A stretch of 64,000 nucleotides of DNA from a bacterium SCSIO 12643 (GTDB lineage Bacteria > Bacteroidota > Bacteroidia > Flavobacteriales_G > Salibacteraceae), in NCBI GenBank assembly GCA_024398135.1, contig CP073750.1, forward strand, positions 186,001-250,000, read 5' to 3'. Below the pieces are notes generated by a model that saw only the letters and a program-made list of their open reading frames with translations, searched no databases and was not told where the DNA came from. The stretch's first letter is position 1. Every line of letters begins with the position of its first letter. This document shows positions 1-8,929 of this stretch, in pieces. A program made the position numbers and the translations under genes.

Positions 1-70
1 AGGACCGGAGTCGATCGTACTCCTGACCAAAGAATGCATTCAGTTTTTTATTATTATCCGATTCTGACAT
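1..70 (-). CDS. N-terminal fragment of a probable ECF-type RNA polymerase sigma factor
   Basis: The reverse strand opens with an ATG at 68-70 and reads 23 residues to the window edge without a stop. The fragment begins MSESDNNKKLNAFFGQEYDR. A short polar N-terminus followed by FF-x-x-EY-x-x-L resembles the start of region 2 in Bacteroidota extracytoplasmic-function sigma-70 factors. Only 23 residues are visible, so the call rests on this opening alone and could be wrong. The rest of the gene lies outside the window. Confidence 0.45.
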   Translation of the reverse strand, partial: MSESDNNKKLNAFFGQEYDRLRS

Positions 71-398
71 TTATGAAAGCCCTGTTTCAATGCTCTTCAT
101 CTATAAAGACGAAGGCTTTTTAAAATCTTGCATTTATTTCAAAATTTTTCAAAAAATAATTGAAATCACCTCGACAAGGTATGCCCTCCTCAAATACTTT
201 TCAACGTAAGTAGGTGATTCTACCTATTTTATGAAAACAGGTTTTTATACGCTTTTAATTATTTATTGATCCATAGAGATTTGTGAGGTAATCCAAAAAC
301 AACCATTCGATGGAGTAGCTACTATCACTTTACGGTTACAAAGGCGGTATCTGAAAAGCCTGGTAAACAGAGTAAGAAATCAAATAAACTTAATTATT
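71..398. other. Intergenic region between the divergent sigma-like gene and the triple-repeat gene
   Basis: This 328-base AT-rich gap separates two divergent genes. I found no ORF of note and no exact TAnnTTTG promoter core. The only structure I see is a weak hairpin at 211-226 (TAGGT, 6-base loop, ACCTA) followed by four T. Promoters for both flanking genes should lie here, but I cannot place them. Confidence 0.5.
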
Positions 399-782
399 AT
401 GTCACAAATAACATTAGAAGCATTAGGAAAAGAAAGAGGGCTTTATTTAAGCCACGCATTAGATAAAGTATGGTTACAAACAGGAGTTCAGGGATTGGGC
501 GAAGTGTTTGTATTGGAAAAACGTGGAGACCGTGTTGCATTAGCCTGTACTGGCGGTGAGCAAGGTAAATATTTAAGCCATGCTTTCGAGAAATTATGGT
601 TACAAGATGGTATTCAAGGCGAAGGCGAAGAATGGATCATGGTTGACCATGGAAACGGAAACGTATCTTTCAACTGCTTAGGTAAAGAAACCGGATTGAC
701 TTTAAGTCATGCATTTGGTAAAATGTGGCTTCAAAATGGTTACCAGGGCGAAGGTGAGCTTTGGGCAATGAGAAACTATTAA
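399..782 (+). CDS. Small triple-repeat protein, probable beta-trefoil (fascin-like) fold
   Basis: The 127-residue product consists almost entirely of three tandem repeats of about 41 residues (roughly 4-45, 46-88 and 89-127). Each contains G-K/Q-x-x-x-LSHA-x-x-K-x-WLQ-x-G-x-QG-x-GE followed by an aromatic and a hydrophobic strand. There is no signal peptide or membrane segment, so it is probably cytosolic. Three repeats of about 40 residues is the classic build of a beta-trefoil, and the LSHA-x-x-K-x-WLQ stretch recalls fascin-type trefoils that bind actin or sugars. That fold assignment is inference; no function is known to me. The gene stands alone and ends at a strong terminator. Confidence 0.8.
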   Translation: MSQITLEALGKERGLYLSHALDKVWLQTGVQGLGEVFVLEKRGDRVALACTGGEQGKYLSHAFEKLWLQDGIQGEGEEWIMVDHGNGNVSFNCLGKETGLTLSHAFGKMWLQNGYQGEGELWAMRNY

Positions 783-802
783 AATACCCTTCAACATCAA
801 TC

Positions 803-837
803 AAAATCCGGATGGTGAATAACTATCCGGATTTTTT
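803..837 (+). terminator. Rho-independent terminator after the triple-repeat gene
   Basis: An 11-bp perfect stem, AAAATCCGGAT at 803-813 and ATCCGGATTTT at 825-835, encloses an 11-base loop and runs into a T tract ending at 837. It sits 21 bases after the stop codon of the upstream gene. It also faces the end of the converging minus-strand lipoprotein gene at 853. Confidence 0.85.
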
Positions 838-852
838 GTCAATATCATTGAT

Positions 853-2715
853 CTATCTAGCCAATCTACGATATGCTAAGGTATCCACATCACTTTCTTC
901 AATAATCCAAATGTAACATGGTCTTGCAATTTGATCTAGATATTGAATAAATTCTCGTTCCTTCTTCAACGCCTCCTGACGCTTTCTCTCTTGATAAAAC
1001 AATTGCATGTATTCTAAATCTTTCTCAATCCTATTCTCTTGTTTATAATTATTAAACTTTCGAATAGCTTTCTTTACTTCTTTTGGAGAATGTTCTGCTA
1101 AACTTATCTTTAATTTCAGTTCTTTTCCTGTTTGAAACTCCTGAATTTTCATAAATACTTTTTCATCTTTATAACCTATCGCAATGCATATGGCAGTTTC
1201 TTTTTGAGGCATTAACATATCTCTATTTTGACTATTCCCGACATGAAAAATCACATTATCTGATGAATTCAAACGATATATACTTTTTATTGATGAATAC
1301 ACCACATAGGTATAAACCTGATCAAATTTCTTCCCGTTCTCAACCTTTACTTCAAGACCATATCTTGCCCATGTTTTAGGAATAGTCCCCCTATCAATGT
1401 TTAGCCATCCGGTATCCGTCCATTCAAAACCATAGGCTTCCATTCGGTGTTTCTCACGCGCAAAAAGAACTTCTCTATATTCATCTGCTAATTCTTCCGC
1501 TTTTTTATTTTTCGCACCTAATTCTTCCTTTGCTTTTTGTTTCACCTTCTCCAACTGAGATTTGTATTTCTTCAATTGTTTCTCATAATACCCTTTTAAT
1601 AGTTTGAAATGAATTTCCCCTTCTTTAACTTTAGTGAGTCTCTGTTTTGCGAAATCAGTAAAAACTATACTCATGGAGTCATTTCCTAAAGCCAATGCAG
1701 CTGCGCTATCCAGTTCCCATAGGTTTCTATCTAAATTTTTAACATAAATATCCAGGATATCATTATTACATGTTTTAAATATCACCTGAAGTCGCGTTTC
1801 AAATTCGCGGGTAGCAATCAAAGTGTTTTCAAACTTCTTATCCCATATCACTTTAATAATTGCCGGATCAATCCCACAGTCACATTCACTATCAACACTT
1901 TCCACGGCTGCTTCAACCGCCCAACCATATTCAGATTCATATGATTCTTTTGTATACTCACCATCCACCACGCGACTTTTAGGATTATCATATGGTTCAT
2001 TGTAATCTGTCCCTACAAACCCTTCGGTTAAGAAACCTCCATCAGAAACGGATAAACTATAATATAAACTATCAACTAGTTCTTTTGTCAACTCTTTATG
2101 CTGCTTGTATGGTAAATTTTTAGCTACCGCATTTTCAAATCCATCTGGATAAAAGTCCAAAAGTTCAATATCAATTGGTGTCAGATATTTATCTAGTTCT
2201 TTCGGTTCTACCCAGTTCATATTTCCATCCTCATCTCGTATTCCTTTGTAAGCCATCATTCCTGATTTCTTCTTAGCGGTTGGAATTTCAATATATATGG
2301 GATTCTCTTTATTGATCGCAAGTCTTTCTCCATTCGAAGTTGCCTCCAAATAAATCATTCCATCCGTTTCCAGCAAATTCCCATCTGAGGTAGTCGTTAA
2401 GTTCGACAATACCATTTCTTCCAGAGATAAAGCTTCAGCTAACTCCAATTTCACATTAGATGTTACAACCTCACCTTTCGTATTAATAAAACAGCCTTTA
2501 GGTAACACAATCATAGTACCTTTTTGACCTTTCACAACGGTGTCGTTCTTCGCATCAATATCAAAATACTCGCTTTCGACTATTGTTTCTTTAAATGGGT
2601 CTTTTTCAGAAAACTTATTTGATGTAATAACCTTACTCTGGTCTCCAACACATCTATAAAGCGTTATGGATAAAAGTGCTAGGATTAGTATTTTAGTTAA
2701 GTGTTTTATCATCAT
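853..2715 (-). CDS. Probable lipoprotein of a Bacteroidota-specific family of unknown function
   Basis: The 620-residue product starts with a hydrophobic segment ending in a cysteine at about residue 22 (LYRC), a poor but plausible lipobox. Residues about 55-160 carry a pattern I associate with Bacteroidota surface lipoproteins: DTVVKGQKGTMIVLPKGCF, later LLETDGMIYLEA, which resembles a ZU5-like beta domain. The middle (about 380-425) is a lysine/glutamate-rich coiled coil and the C-terminus is charged. It is the last gene of a four-gene minus-strand run behind a GH20 enzyme, with 19 bases to the preceding gene. Function is unknown; a role at the outer membrane is inferred. Confidence 0.75.
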   Translation of the reverse strand: MMIKHLTKILILALLSITLYRCVGDQSKVITSNKFSEKDPFKETIVESEYFDIDAKNDTVVKGQKGTMIVLPKGCFINTKGEVVTSNVKLELAEALSLEEMVLSNLTTTSDGNLLETDGMIYLEATSNGERLAINKENPIYIEIPTAKKKSGMMAYKGIRDEDGNMNWVEPKELDKYLTPIDIELLDFYPDGFENAVAKNLPYKQHKELTKELVDSLYYSLSVSDGGFLTEGFVGTDYNEPYDNPKSRVVDGEYTKESYESEYGWAVEAAVESVDSECDCGIDPAIIKVIWDKKFENTLIATREFETRLQVIFKTCNNDILDIYVKNLDRNLWELDSAAALALGNDSMSIVFTDFAKQRLTKVKEGEIHFKLLKGYYEKQLKKYKSQLEKVKQKAKEELGAKNKKAEELADEYREVLFAREKHRMEAYGFEWTDTGWLNIDRGTIPKTWARYGLEVKVENGKKFDQVYTYVVYSSIKSIYRLNSSDNVIFHVGNSQNRDMLMPQKETAICIAIGYKDEKVFMKIQEFQTGKELKLKISLAEHSPKEVKKAIRKFNNYKQENRIEKDLEYMQLFYQERKRQEALKKEREFIQYLDQIARPCYIWIIEESDVDTLAYRRLAR

Positions 2716-2734
2716 TTTAGCTGTTATGTTCTAT

Positions 2735-3286
2735 TTACGTCCAACTCCAGTTTAAATTTACTTGATTGGGAATTCCTAATTGATCAGAGGTAGTCGAAAT
2801 CCAGTTCTCTAACTCCTGAAGGTTTTGAATCTTTTCTTTAGGGAAAATCAACCCCATTCCTACTCCCAATCGAACAAACAAATATTGTTCCGTTTCAATG
2901 ATTTCAGTAATATCTTCTACTTTAACCGTAGTATTACCTTTTGAGTTTTCAGAATAGATTTCAGTCTCCCCCAATTGTGTTTTTGTTTCTAATCCATAAT
3001 GTGATTTGAAATTCTCATCTACAAACGCATTGTAGTGCTTTTTATATTTCCACGCTTCATACTTTGGGTAAAATAAAAACCAAATCAACGACAACACCAG
3101 AAATACGATACTCATAGTCGTATCTCCAGTATATCCACCAAAAGCAGCAAAGGCCAGATATATAATTGGGATGATGATTCGTGATCTTTTGCGCTTCTTT
3201 TTAATTCGGTCTGATGTGGATGCCACAAGTAATTGAAACATCACATAATCTTCTTTTTCTAAAGCATATTTTAGGTTGACTGTCAT
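2735..3286 (-). CDS. YcxB-like membrane protein
   Basis: The protein has 183 residues. A charged N-terminus containing DRIKKKRKRSR is followed by two closely spaced membrane segments (about residues 37-72) and a C-terminal soluble part with the pattern YGLETKTQLGETEIYSENSKGNTTVKVEDITEIIETEQYLFVRLG. That layout is typical of the YcxB-like domain, a bacterial PH-like fold found at membranes of many phyla. Function is unknown. It lies 3 bases after the secreted protein gene and 19 before the lipoprotein gene, so the genes are very likely co-transcribed. Confidence 0.7.
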   Translation of the reverse strand: MTVNLKYALEKEDYVMFQLLVASTSDRIKKKRKRSRIIIPIIYLAFAAFGGYTGDTTMSIVFLVLSLIWFLFYPKYEAWKYKKHYNAFVDENFKSHYGLETKTQLGETEIYSENSKGNTTVKVEDITEIIETEQYLFVRLGVGMGLIFPKEKIQNLQELENWISTTSDQLGIPNQVNLNWSWT

Positions 3287-3289
3287 ATT

Positions 3290-3784
3290 CTAATAATTTT
3301 CATAATCATAGGCCATATAACCTACAACTTCTCGAAGTAATTCTAACAAATTCTTAAATATAGGATCACAATTCTCTCTGTTATTTCCCTTTAATCTGAT
3401 TTGATTTCCATTGAACGATAATAATAATTCTGAACTCTTTCCATCCATAGTATATGGGTCATCCTTTTCATGAGGTAGGTCCGCTAACTTAAAGGCAATA
3501 ATCTGTTCTTTAATCTGTCTAAATGAATTATGATCCAATATTATTTGTTTATCGGCAATAGTGTCCCTCCTTGCTTTCTTAAAATTTGAAGTATAAAAAG
3601 TACAACGTACGTTTCCTATACTATCAATTGTTGTGATCATTGTACTTACTGACAAATGATGATCTGAAACAAGTTTTAGATTAAACGATTCTATTGTATC
3701 ATTAGGAAATTCATCTTGGGAAAATCCTAATAAATTAGCTTGTAACAATACTATTAAAATCAAATTCTTCATGAAGAACTTCAT
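3290..3784 (-). CDS. Secreted protein of unknown function
   Basis: The 164-residue product begins with a clear signal peptide (MKFFMKNLILIVLLQANLLG, cleavage probably near FSQ-DE), so it is exported. A second ATG at codon 5 would also give a good signal peptide. The mature part is polar with no motif I recognise and only one cysteine near the C-terminus. It is sandwiched between the GH20 gene (16 bases upstream) and the YcxB-like gene (3 bases downstream), which suggests an envelope function, but nothing specific can be said. Confidence 0.65.
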   Translation of the reverse strand: MKFFMKNLILIVLLQANLLGFSQDEFPNDTIESFNLKLVSDHHLSVSTMITTIDSIGNVRCTFYTSNFKKARRDTIADKQIILDHNSFRQIKEQIIAFKLADLPHEKDDPYTMDGKSSELLLSFNGNQIRLKGNNRENCDPIFKNLLELLREVVGYMAYDYENY

Positions 3785-3800
3785 ATTGATAAACCACCTT

Positions 3801-5684
3801 TTACTTTCTCAAATACAATAATAAATCTTCCAGTTTAGCTGACGAATCCTGGAGCCCACCAGCTCTATTTCGAATTACCCAGAATTTTTTATGATTGTCA
3901 ATTAAAGCTTCGAGTTCTTTGGCAAGTTGTTCTTTCTGTTCTTTAGGAATATTCGCTGTTGATTGACCAGAAGCATCCAGACGTGCCAGCCCCAAATGAA
4001 CTCCAAACAGTGCCAGATTTGCAGCCTGTCGGGTTTCTTTTAAAATGATTTCAGCATCTTCACTTTGCGGTTGTGCCTGATCCAAAACCGCCAATCCTCT
4101 TTGAATTTCTTTTTCTGCCAATATCAATCCCTCTTTATTCAGTTTCTTGGTTTGATATTGACCTTTCATAGTCCATTGATATCTGCGAATCATCAAATGA
4201 AACGCATTAGAATTTCCTGCCGGAATCCCTGCTTTCAAATACGCATTTCCAAGAATCAACATGGCCTGGGCTGTATTTCCTGTCGGATCATCAAATACAT
4301 ATTTATTTAGGTTATTCTCCAATTGACCTAAACTCTCCTCCCGATAATTCCAGGCATAACTTGCACCCAACAGCATACTGGCATATCCTACTGATCTTGG
4401 TTGAAAGTGTCCATAATCTCCCCAATCGGTAATAAGATATCCTTTGGCTTGATTCTTTTGTCCCTCTATCGCGGCCACCTTTAAATTGATAAATGCGTTT
4501 TTATTTCTCCCTATTTCCGAACGCCAGGTGGAGGTTCCCGGACATACATAAAAATCCAATCCGGCATTTTTGAATTTAGGTAAGTTCTCATCAAACGGAT
4601 AAGTTGCTCCATACCCCCATACCAAAGGAATCATGTCTTTAGGAATTTCAGATATCAGCTCCGGGTGATTTAAAATAATATCACCCCAAAATTGAGTCTG
4701 TTTTCCATTTTTCTGTGCAATGGTGTTGAGTTGTTTTAAATAATTTAAATACACGTTTCCTTTTCCTAAACTGTCGCATGCAGACTTTGATTTTCCTAAA
4801 CACAACTCCACCGTTTCATCACATCCGATGTTAAAATACGGACTGGTAAAATTGGGAAGTAATTCGGTATACAACTCCTCCATCAATGCCAATGATTTCG
4901 GGTTGGTTGGAGCTAAACTGGTACGCTTTCGCTTCCCCCAAACGGTTTTACAATCGGTTTCGCATTCGCATAAATCCAAATATTCATCGTGCTTTAACCA
5001 GTTTTCCAGATGCCCAAAAGAGTTTTGATTCGGTACCAGATCAATATAATGCTGTTGACAGTACGCATTCAATTCCTGAATTTGTGCCGCAGTAAACGGA
5101 CTACTGTTTTCCCAAACCACTTTATGATTTTGATAGGCAAAAGTATGTTCTGTATACAATTGTAATTCGTTGACCCGCCACTCGGCCAATTGATCTACGA
5201 GCAAATACATGCTCTCCATCTTAGGTACTTTGTCACGGCTAATATCCAGCATATAGCCACGTCTTTCAAAATTGGCCCAATCATTAATGTTGATCTCCGG
5301 TACTGCCTTTTGTTCGGCTAAAGCATAATCCAGTAATTGTCTCACGGTACGTTCCGCATATCGAACCCCAGCTTTATTTTTCGCTCTAATTACTATGCTT
5401 TGATCTGCTATTCGAATCGAATATTCATCGTGTTTTTGATAACTGGAATCTATTTCCAAACTAACGCTCAAATCTCCTACTCTAAAATTCAATTTTGAGG
5501 CACTCTTGTTCGAGACCGTATTCAACATATCGGACAGTTCTTTGACTTGAGCTACAGGTACAGCTATTTCTTCTTGACTTTCGGTGTATTGCTGTGGAGG
5601 AATAATTAATTGTGCTTTCCACGCTTCACCTGCATATAGATTCAATTGTATCCATCCAACGATACATATCAATAATATCCTCAT
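3801..5684 (-). CDS. Glycoside hydrolase family 20, probable exported beta-N-acetylhexosaminidase
   Basis: This 627-residue exported enzyme likely removes terminal N-acetylhexosamine from glycans. A signal peptide covers residues 1-18. A GH20b-like domain spans about 25-130 and ends with the usual VRYAERTVRQLL helix. The TIM-barrel starts at RRGYMLDISRDKVP (142-155), whose second arginine normally binds substrate. The family's catalytic Asp-Glu pair is D289-E290 in FNIGCDETVELC, and H225 lies in SFGHLENW. The C-terminal 150 residues are helical. It is the first gene of a four-gene operon with a secreted protein, a YcxB-like protein and a lipoprotein. Substrate (chitin, peptidoglycan or host-type glycan) cannot be decided. 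Confidence 0.88.
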   Translation of the reverse strand: MRILLICIVGWIQLNLYAGEAWKAQLIIPPQQYTESQEEIAVPVAQVKELSDMLNTVSNKSASKLNFRVGDLSVSLEIDSSYQKHDEYSIRIADQSIVIRAKNKAGVRYAERTVRQLLDYALAEQKAVPEININDWANFERRGYMLDISRDKVPKMESMYLLVDQLAEWRVNELQLYTEHTFAYQNHKVVWENSSPFTAAQIQELNAYCQQHYIDLVPNQNSFGHLENWLKHDEYLDLCECETDCKTVWGKRKRTSLAPTNPKSLALMEELYTELLPNFTSPYFNIGCDETVELCLGKSKSACDSLGKGNVYLNYLKQLNTIAQKNGKQTQFWGDIILNHPELISEIPKDMIPLVWGYGATYPFDENLPKFKNAGLDFYVCPGTSTWRSEIGRNKNAFINLKVAAIEGQKNQAKGYLITDWGDYGHFQPRSVGYASMLLGASYAWNYREESLGQLENNLNKYVFDDPTGNTAQAMLILGNAYLKAGIPAGNSNAFHLMIRRYQWTMKGQYQTKKLNKEGLILAEKEIQRGLAVLDQAQPQSEDAEIILKETRQAANLALFGVHLGLARLDASGQSTANIPKEQKEQLAKELEALIDNHKKFWVIRNRAGGLQDSSAKLEDLLLYLRK

Positions 5685-5853
5685 CTAAAATTTGATCTTT
5701 CTTTTGTTTACGTCCTGAAATTAGTCCGTGGCAAGGTACGTTTCTATTTTTAAATGAATACGCATCTTCGAGACAAAATCACATGCTCTTCGAGCACCTG
5801 ATTTCCCTCAGATGGCTTTGTTTTTCGGTAAGACAAATGATAATTTATATCAT

Positions 5854-6210
5854 TTACATATTACCAACAAAAAAACTCAACAACGATACCAATGTGACAA
5901 TCAACAACATTACCAAGCATCCATTTCTTGTTTTTCTATCAGACTGCTTTAAATCATCCAAATACTTTAAGGCATTCTCTTCTTTCAAAAAATAGCCTCT
6001 CCACGCATTATCTGGGACTGACATCACAAACTTCTCATTACAGATTTTGCATCTATAATTTAACTCATAATCAATTACTCCTTCTCCAGTAGGAACATAA
6101 ATCTCTACTTTATTTTCCCTTAGTTTTAAATCTAAGTCTTTTTCAAACCTTTCAAAATCATCATGAGAAGGAAAACCTTTGTATTCTTTATTAAAACAAT
6201 CTGGACACAT
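5854..6210 (-). CDS. Small zinc-ribbon protein with C-terminal membrane anchor
   Basis: The product has 118 residues. Two cysteine pairs, C2-x-x-C5 at the N-terminus and C54-x-x-C57 (RCKICNEKF), could form a zinc ribbon. The C-terminus (about 96-116) is one hydrophobic helix, so the protein is probably tail-anchored with its zinc domain in the cytoplasm. It starts one base after the preceding gene ends and is therefore co-transcribed with it. I do not recognise a family. Confidence 0.6.
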   Translation of the reverse strand: MCPDCFNKEYKGFPSHDDFERFEKDLDLKLRENKVEIYVPTGEGVIDYELNYRCKICNEKFVMSVPDNAWRGYFLKEENALKYLDDLKQSDRKTRNGCLVMLLIVTLVSLLSFFVGNM

Positions 6211-6211
6211 A

Positions 6212-6592
6212 TCAATGATTTTCCTTTATCAATAGCATTTTACCATCGATAAACACTTTGCGATAAATAATTTTTTCTTTTTTGAATTTAAAAACCACCT
6301 TATCAGAGTCAAACTTAATTTTCAGCTTGTAAGCCAATTCTGTGGGAGATTCTAGAGATTGAGTACCCGTCCAATAGTAATGATCATATTTGTCATTCTT
6401 TATTTGTTTAAACTCAGTATATTTTCTTTGATTTAGTTGATTTGGGGAATTAAAAACTTCTAAAGTATCTGGACTTTCTATTATCCAATTGAGACAGTAA
6501 AAATGATCTTTATTAATTTCAAAATTCTTCCCATTCTGGCCCCAACTTGCCAGGCTGCAAAAGGTTAGAAATACTGCAATAATTAATTTCAT
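6212..6592 (-). CDS. Small secreted protein of unknown function
   Basis: The protein has 126 residues. A short signal peptide (MKLIIAVFLTFCSLASWGQ) precedes a mature domain rich in lysine, aspartate and aromatic residues with alternating beta-type pattern and no cysteines beyond one. No family is recognised. It lies 15 bases behind the 305-residue secreted protein and one base ahead of the zinc-ribbon gene, so these three probably form one transcript. Confidence 0.6.
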   Translation of the reverse strand: MKLIIAVFLTFCSLASWGQNGKNFEINKDHFYCLNWIIESPDTLEVFNSPNQLNQRKYTEFKQIKNDKYDHYYWTGTQSLESPTELAYKLKIKFDSDKVVFKFKKEKIIYRKVFIDGKMLLIKENH

Positions 6593-6607
6593 AAACTTAA
6601 TCCTACT

Positions 6608-7525
6608 TTAAAACCGCATTTCTTCGAAATACCAATTAGAATACCTTTTGACTAAAATAATATGACAAATTGTTTTTTGAGAATATCTCAATTCGTAGAC
6701 ACAATAATGTTTTCCGATACTCACTTCAATAATATCATAACTACAATTAAACTTTTTTAGAAGTCTTATCGATTCTTGATCGTCTTCATCAAAGAAATCT
6801 AACAGATCGACATTATCATCATTATCAAACTTTGGATCAACAAGCAAACTTAAAAAGTCATAATCTTTAGTTTTAGCAGCATATTGTAATCCTCTAATAA
6901 CACTAACAGGATCTTTATGGTCTAATTCGTAAAACCATCTTTCCTCCAATAAACTTCCCTCCGAAATACTAGCATATATCCATGAATTAAACTCATTTAG
7001 ATTCCAAAATTTATTGATACCATTTTTGGGGCATTTAGGTTTTAAGTAACAGCTTGCACCTTCATAACTCTGAAACCAATAATCACCGATATAGTCAAAA
7101 CAATTCATTAAAAACTGACTTGATGTTATAACTGTAGCTAAATCTATTTTTCCAAATGATTTAATTGAAACCGAATCATTTTCTATTTTAAGTTCGCCCG
7201 AACTTCCATGTAAGACATTATAGCTCTCAGATTTTACATCTTTTCGCAAAAAAAATAATGCAGAAACTCCTTTTTCATATTTAAACCTATGATAATCACA
7301 TTGCCATTCCTTCCAAAAATTTAGTGTTAACTTTTTATTTCTCTGCTCTTCTCTTTTTATATCATTACGAATTTCTATTACAAATGAGGAATTATTTACC
7401 TCGACAATTTCGCCAACCACTATTTCATCTGCTTCTAATGTCAAAATTTCAAATGGTATTCTCGCTTTTTTTGCAGTTAAAAAACTGGAAACACTTAGTG
7501 CTAGAATTAATAAAAAGTACTTCAT
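6608..7525 (-). CDS. Secreted protein of unknown function
   Basis: The protein has 305 residues. The N-terminus (MKYFLLILALSVSSFLTA) is a signal peptide. Residues about 28-60 (EADEIVVGEIVEVNNSSFVIEIRNDIK) look like a small beta barrel, as in secreted proteins that begin with an OB-like segment. The C-terminal third is acidic and aromatic. I recognise no catalytic motif. It heads a three-gene run with the two smaller genes downstream. Confidence 0.6.
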   Translation of the reverse strand: MKYFLLILALSVSSFLTAKKARIPFEILTLEADEIVVGEIVEVNNSSFVIEIRNDIKREEQRNKKLTLNFWKEWQCDYHRFKYEKGVSALFFLRKDVKSESYNVLHGSSGELKIENDSVSIKSFGKIDLATVITSSQFLMNCFDYIGDYWFQSYEGASCYLKPKCPKNGINKFWNLNEFNSWIYASISEGSLLEERWFYELDHKDPVSVIRGLQYAAKTKDYDFLSLLVDPKFDNDDNVDLLDFFDEDDQESIRLLKKFNCSYDIIEVSIGKHYCVYELRYSQKTICHIILVKRYSNWYFEEMRF

Positions 7526-7613
7526 AGGTTATTCGATTTAAAGGGTAATTATTGTTTTCTATTAATATAGACGTTTAATAAAGTATAGAAGATGGTCTCA
7601 TTAACCATTTCAC

Positions 7614-8372
7614 TTATTCTATTTCAATTTCTGCTACGAACCACTCAAAACCATTTAGTATTTTTAAATATTGGGGCATGCTTTCCATTATACTTTTCTG
7701 CTCGGTTTTATAATCAGTAATTATTAAACTACCATGAGTTCTATCATTCCAATCAAACAATCTAAGCGTATCTAATCTACTCCCACACCACATAAATTCA
7801 TAATACATAGTATAGCCAGGTGGGCCATAAGTCATGCTGAAAGCTTTTAGTTTTTTCGGATAAAAAGTAGGATTTGGGATTTCAATTTTTTCAGAAAAGG
7901 TATCGGTTTTTGAATCATATAAATAACAATCATGTATATCCGCCAAACAACATCCTGAAGACGGATACCAATGTATTACTAAGTCAATTGTTTGATCTCC
8001 GTTAATATCAAATATGGAATCGGAAACAAAACTCATATTGCCTATCCTCACAACTAAAATGGGACTCTTGTAATGATCCTTTTCTGAATATACATGTATG
8101 TATGTTCCTGTAAAATTTGATAGTCGAATGTATTTATGGTTTATCGACTTCGAAAAAACCTTACCCGACATCAATGTTAGAGCATCATTGTCAACATCCT
8201 GACTCTCATTTTCTATTAATTTCAAAATAGACAAAGTCGAATTAACACTGTCCTGATCTGACTGAGAAAACGATGTATTTACACATCCCAACATTAAAAG
8301 AAAAGTGAACAAAAGCTCTGAAAAACTTTTGCGATCCTTCACTTCTATATTTGAGTAGTCCATACGTTTCAT
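7614..8372 (-). CDS. Exported protein of unknown function
   Basis: The protein has 252 residues. A long polar N-terminus precedes a hydrophobic stretch LLFTFLLMLGC (about 20-30), which may be a lipobox with C30 or an ordinary signal peptide cut after SFSQ. The mature part contains DINGDQTIDLVIHWYPSSGCC, an FG-GAP-like aspartate-rich loop, so it may be a small beta-sheet surface protein. The start overlaps the stop of the TPM gene by 4 bases, which indicates translational coupling. Confidence 0.6.
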   Translation of the reverse strand: MKRMDYSNIEVKDRKSFSELLFTFLLMLGCVNTSFSQSDQDSVNSTLSILKLIENESQDVDNDALTLMSGKVFSKSINHKYIRLSNFTGTYIHVYSEKDHYKSPILVVRIGNMSFVSDSIFDINGDQTIDLVIHWYPSSGCCLADIHDCYLYDSKTDTFSEKIEIPNPTFYPKKLKAFSMTYGPPGYTMYYEFMWCGSRLDTLRLFDWNDRTHGSLIITDYKTEQKSIMESMPQYLKILNGFEWFVAEIEIE

Positions 8373-8863
8373 TTAATCTCCTTCATGATCTTTACGAGTC
8401 CTTTTTTGATTCCCGTATAAAACTTACCTTTTTTAAACTTTGGAACCATATATTGATCTATGATATACTTAGCTTCCTCATTCGTCAGTTTATCTTCAAG
8501 TCCTTTACCTACTTGTATTCTGACTTCTCTAATTTGCTTTCCAAATACAATCAATATCCCATTATTCTTTCCTGCTTTACCTGTCCCCCAATAATTCCCT
8601 AAATCCAAAGAATAATCGAATAGCGTTTTATAAGGCGCATAAGATTCAATAGTAACAATAGCTATCTCATTGGTGGTTAATTTTTCATGTTTTACAATCA
8701 TGCGGTTCAAATGATCTATTTGTCCTTGCTTTAAGATTCCCTCAAAATCATTTACATACCCGATTGCATCGGGGAATTTAAAATACGGCTGCGAATTACT
8801 TTGGGAATGGAAGTTCAAAGTAACAATCGCAAATAAACAAGTTAGGATTATTTTTAGTTTCAT
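8369..8863 (-). CDS. Secreted TPM-domain (TLP18.3/Psb32/MOLO-1) protein
   Basis: The 164-residue product has a signal peptide (1-20) and a single TPM domain. Visible family features are the opening YVNDFEGILKQGQIDHLN, the central strand NEIAIVTIESY, the helix LFDYSLDLGNYWGTGKAGKNNGILIV and the closing RIQVGKGLEDKLTNEEAKYIID. The family is often called a phosphatase from its plant member, but in bacteria its activity is uncertain. No C-terminal glycine-rich or membrane tail is present, unlike YgcG. It is the first gene of a pair with the next exported protein. Confidence 0.85.
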   Translation of the reverse strand: MKLKIILTCLFAIVTLNFHSQSNSQPYFKFPDAIGYVNDFEGILKQGQIDHLNRMIVKHEKLTTNEIAIVTIESYAPYKTLFDYSLDLGNYWGTGKAGKNNGILIVFGKQIREVRIQVGKGLEDKLTNEEAKYIIDQYMVPKFKKGKFYTGIKKGLVKIMKEIK

Positions 8864-8929
8864 TTTAAGTTATTAAGTATCGACCAAAATACACAATCCG
8901 CATCAGGTTAAATCATCTCTTGTGATTTC

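Noticed and set aside
211-226. TAGGT-GATTCT-ACCTA hairpin followed by T4
   Set aside because: Five-bp AT-rich stem is too weak to call a terminator, and no gene ends just upstream.
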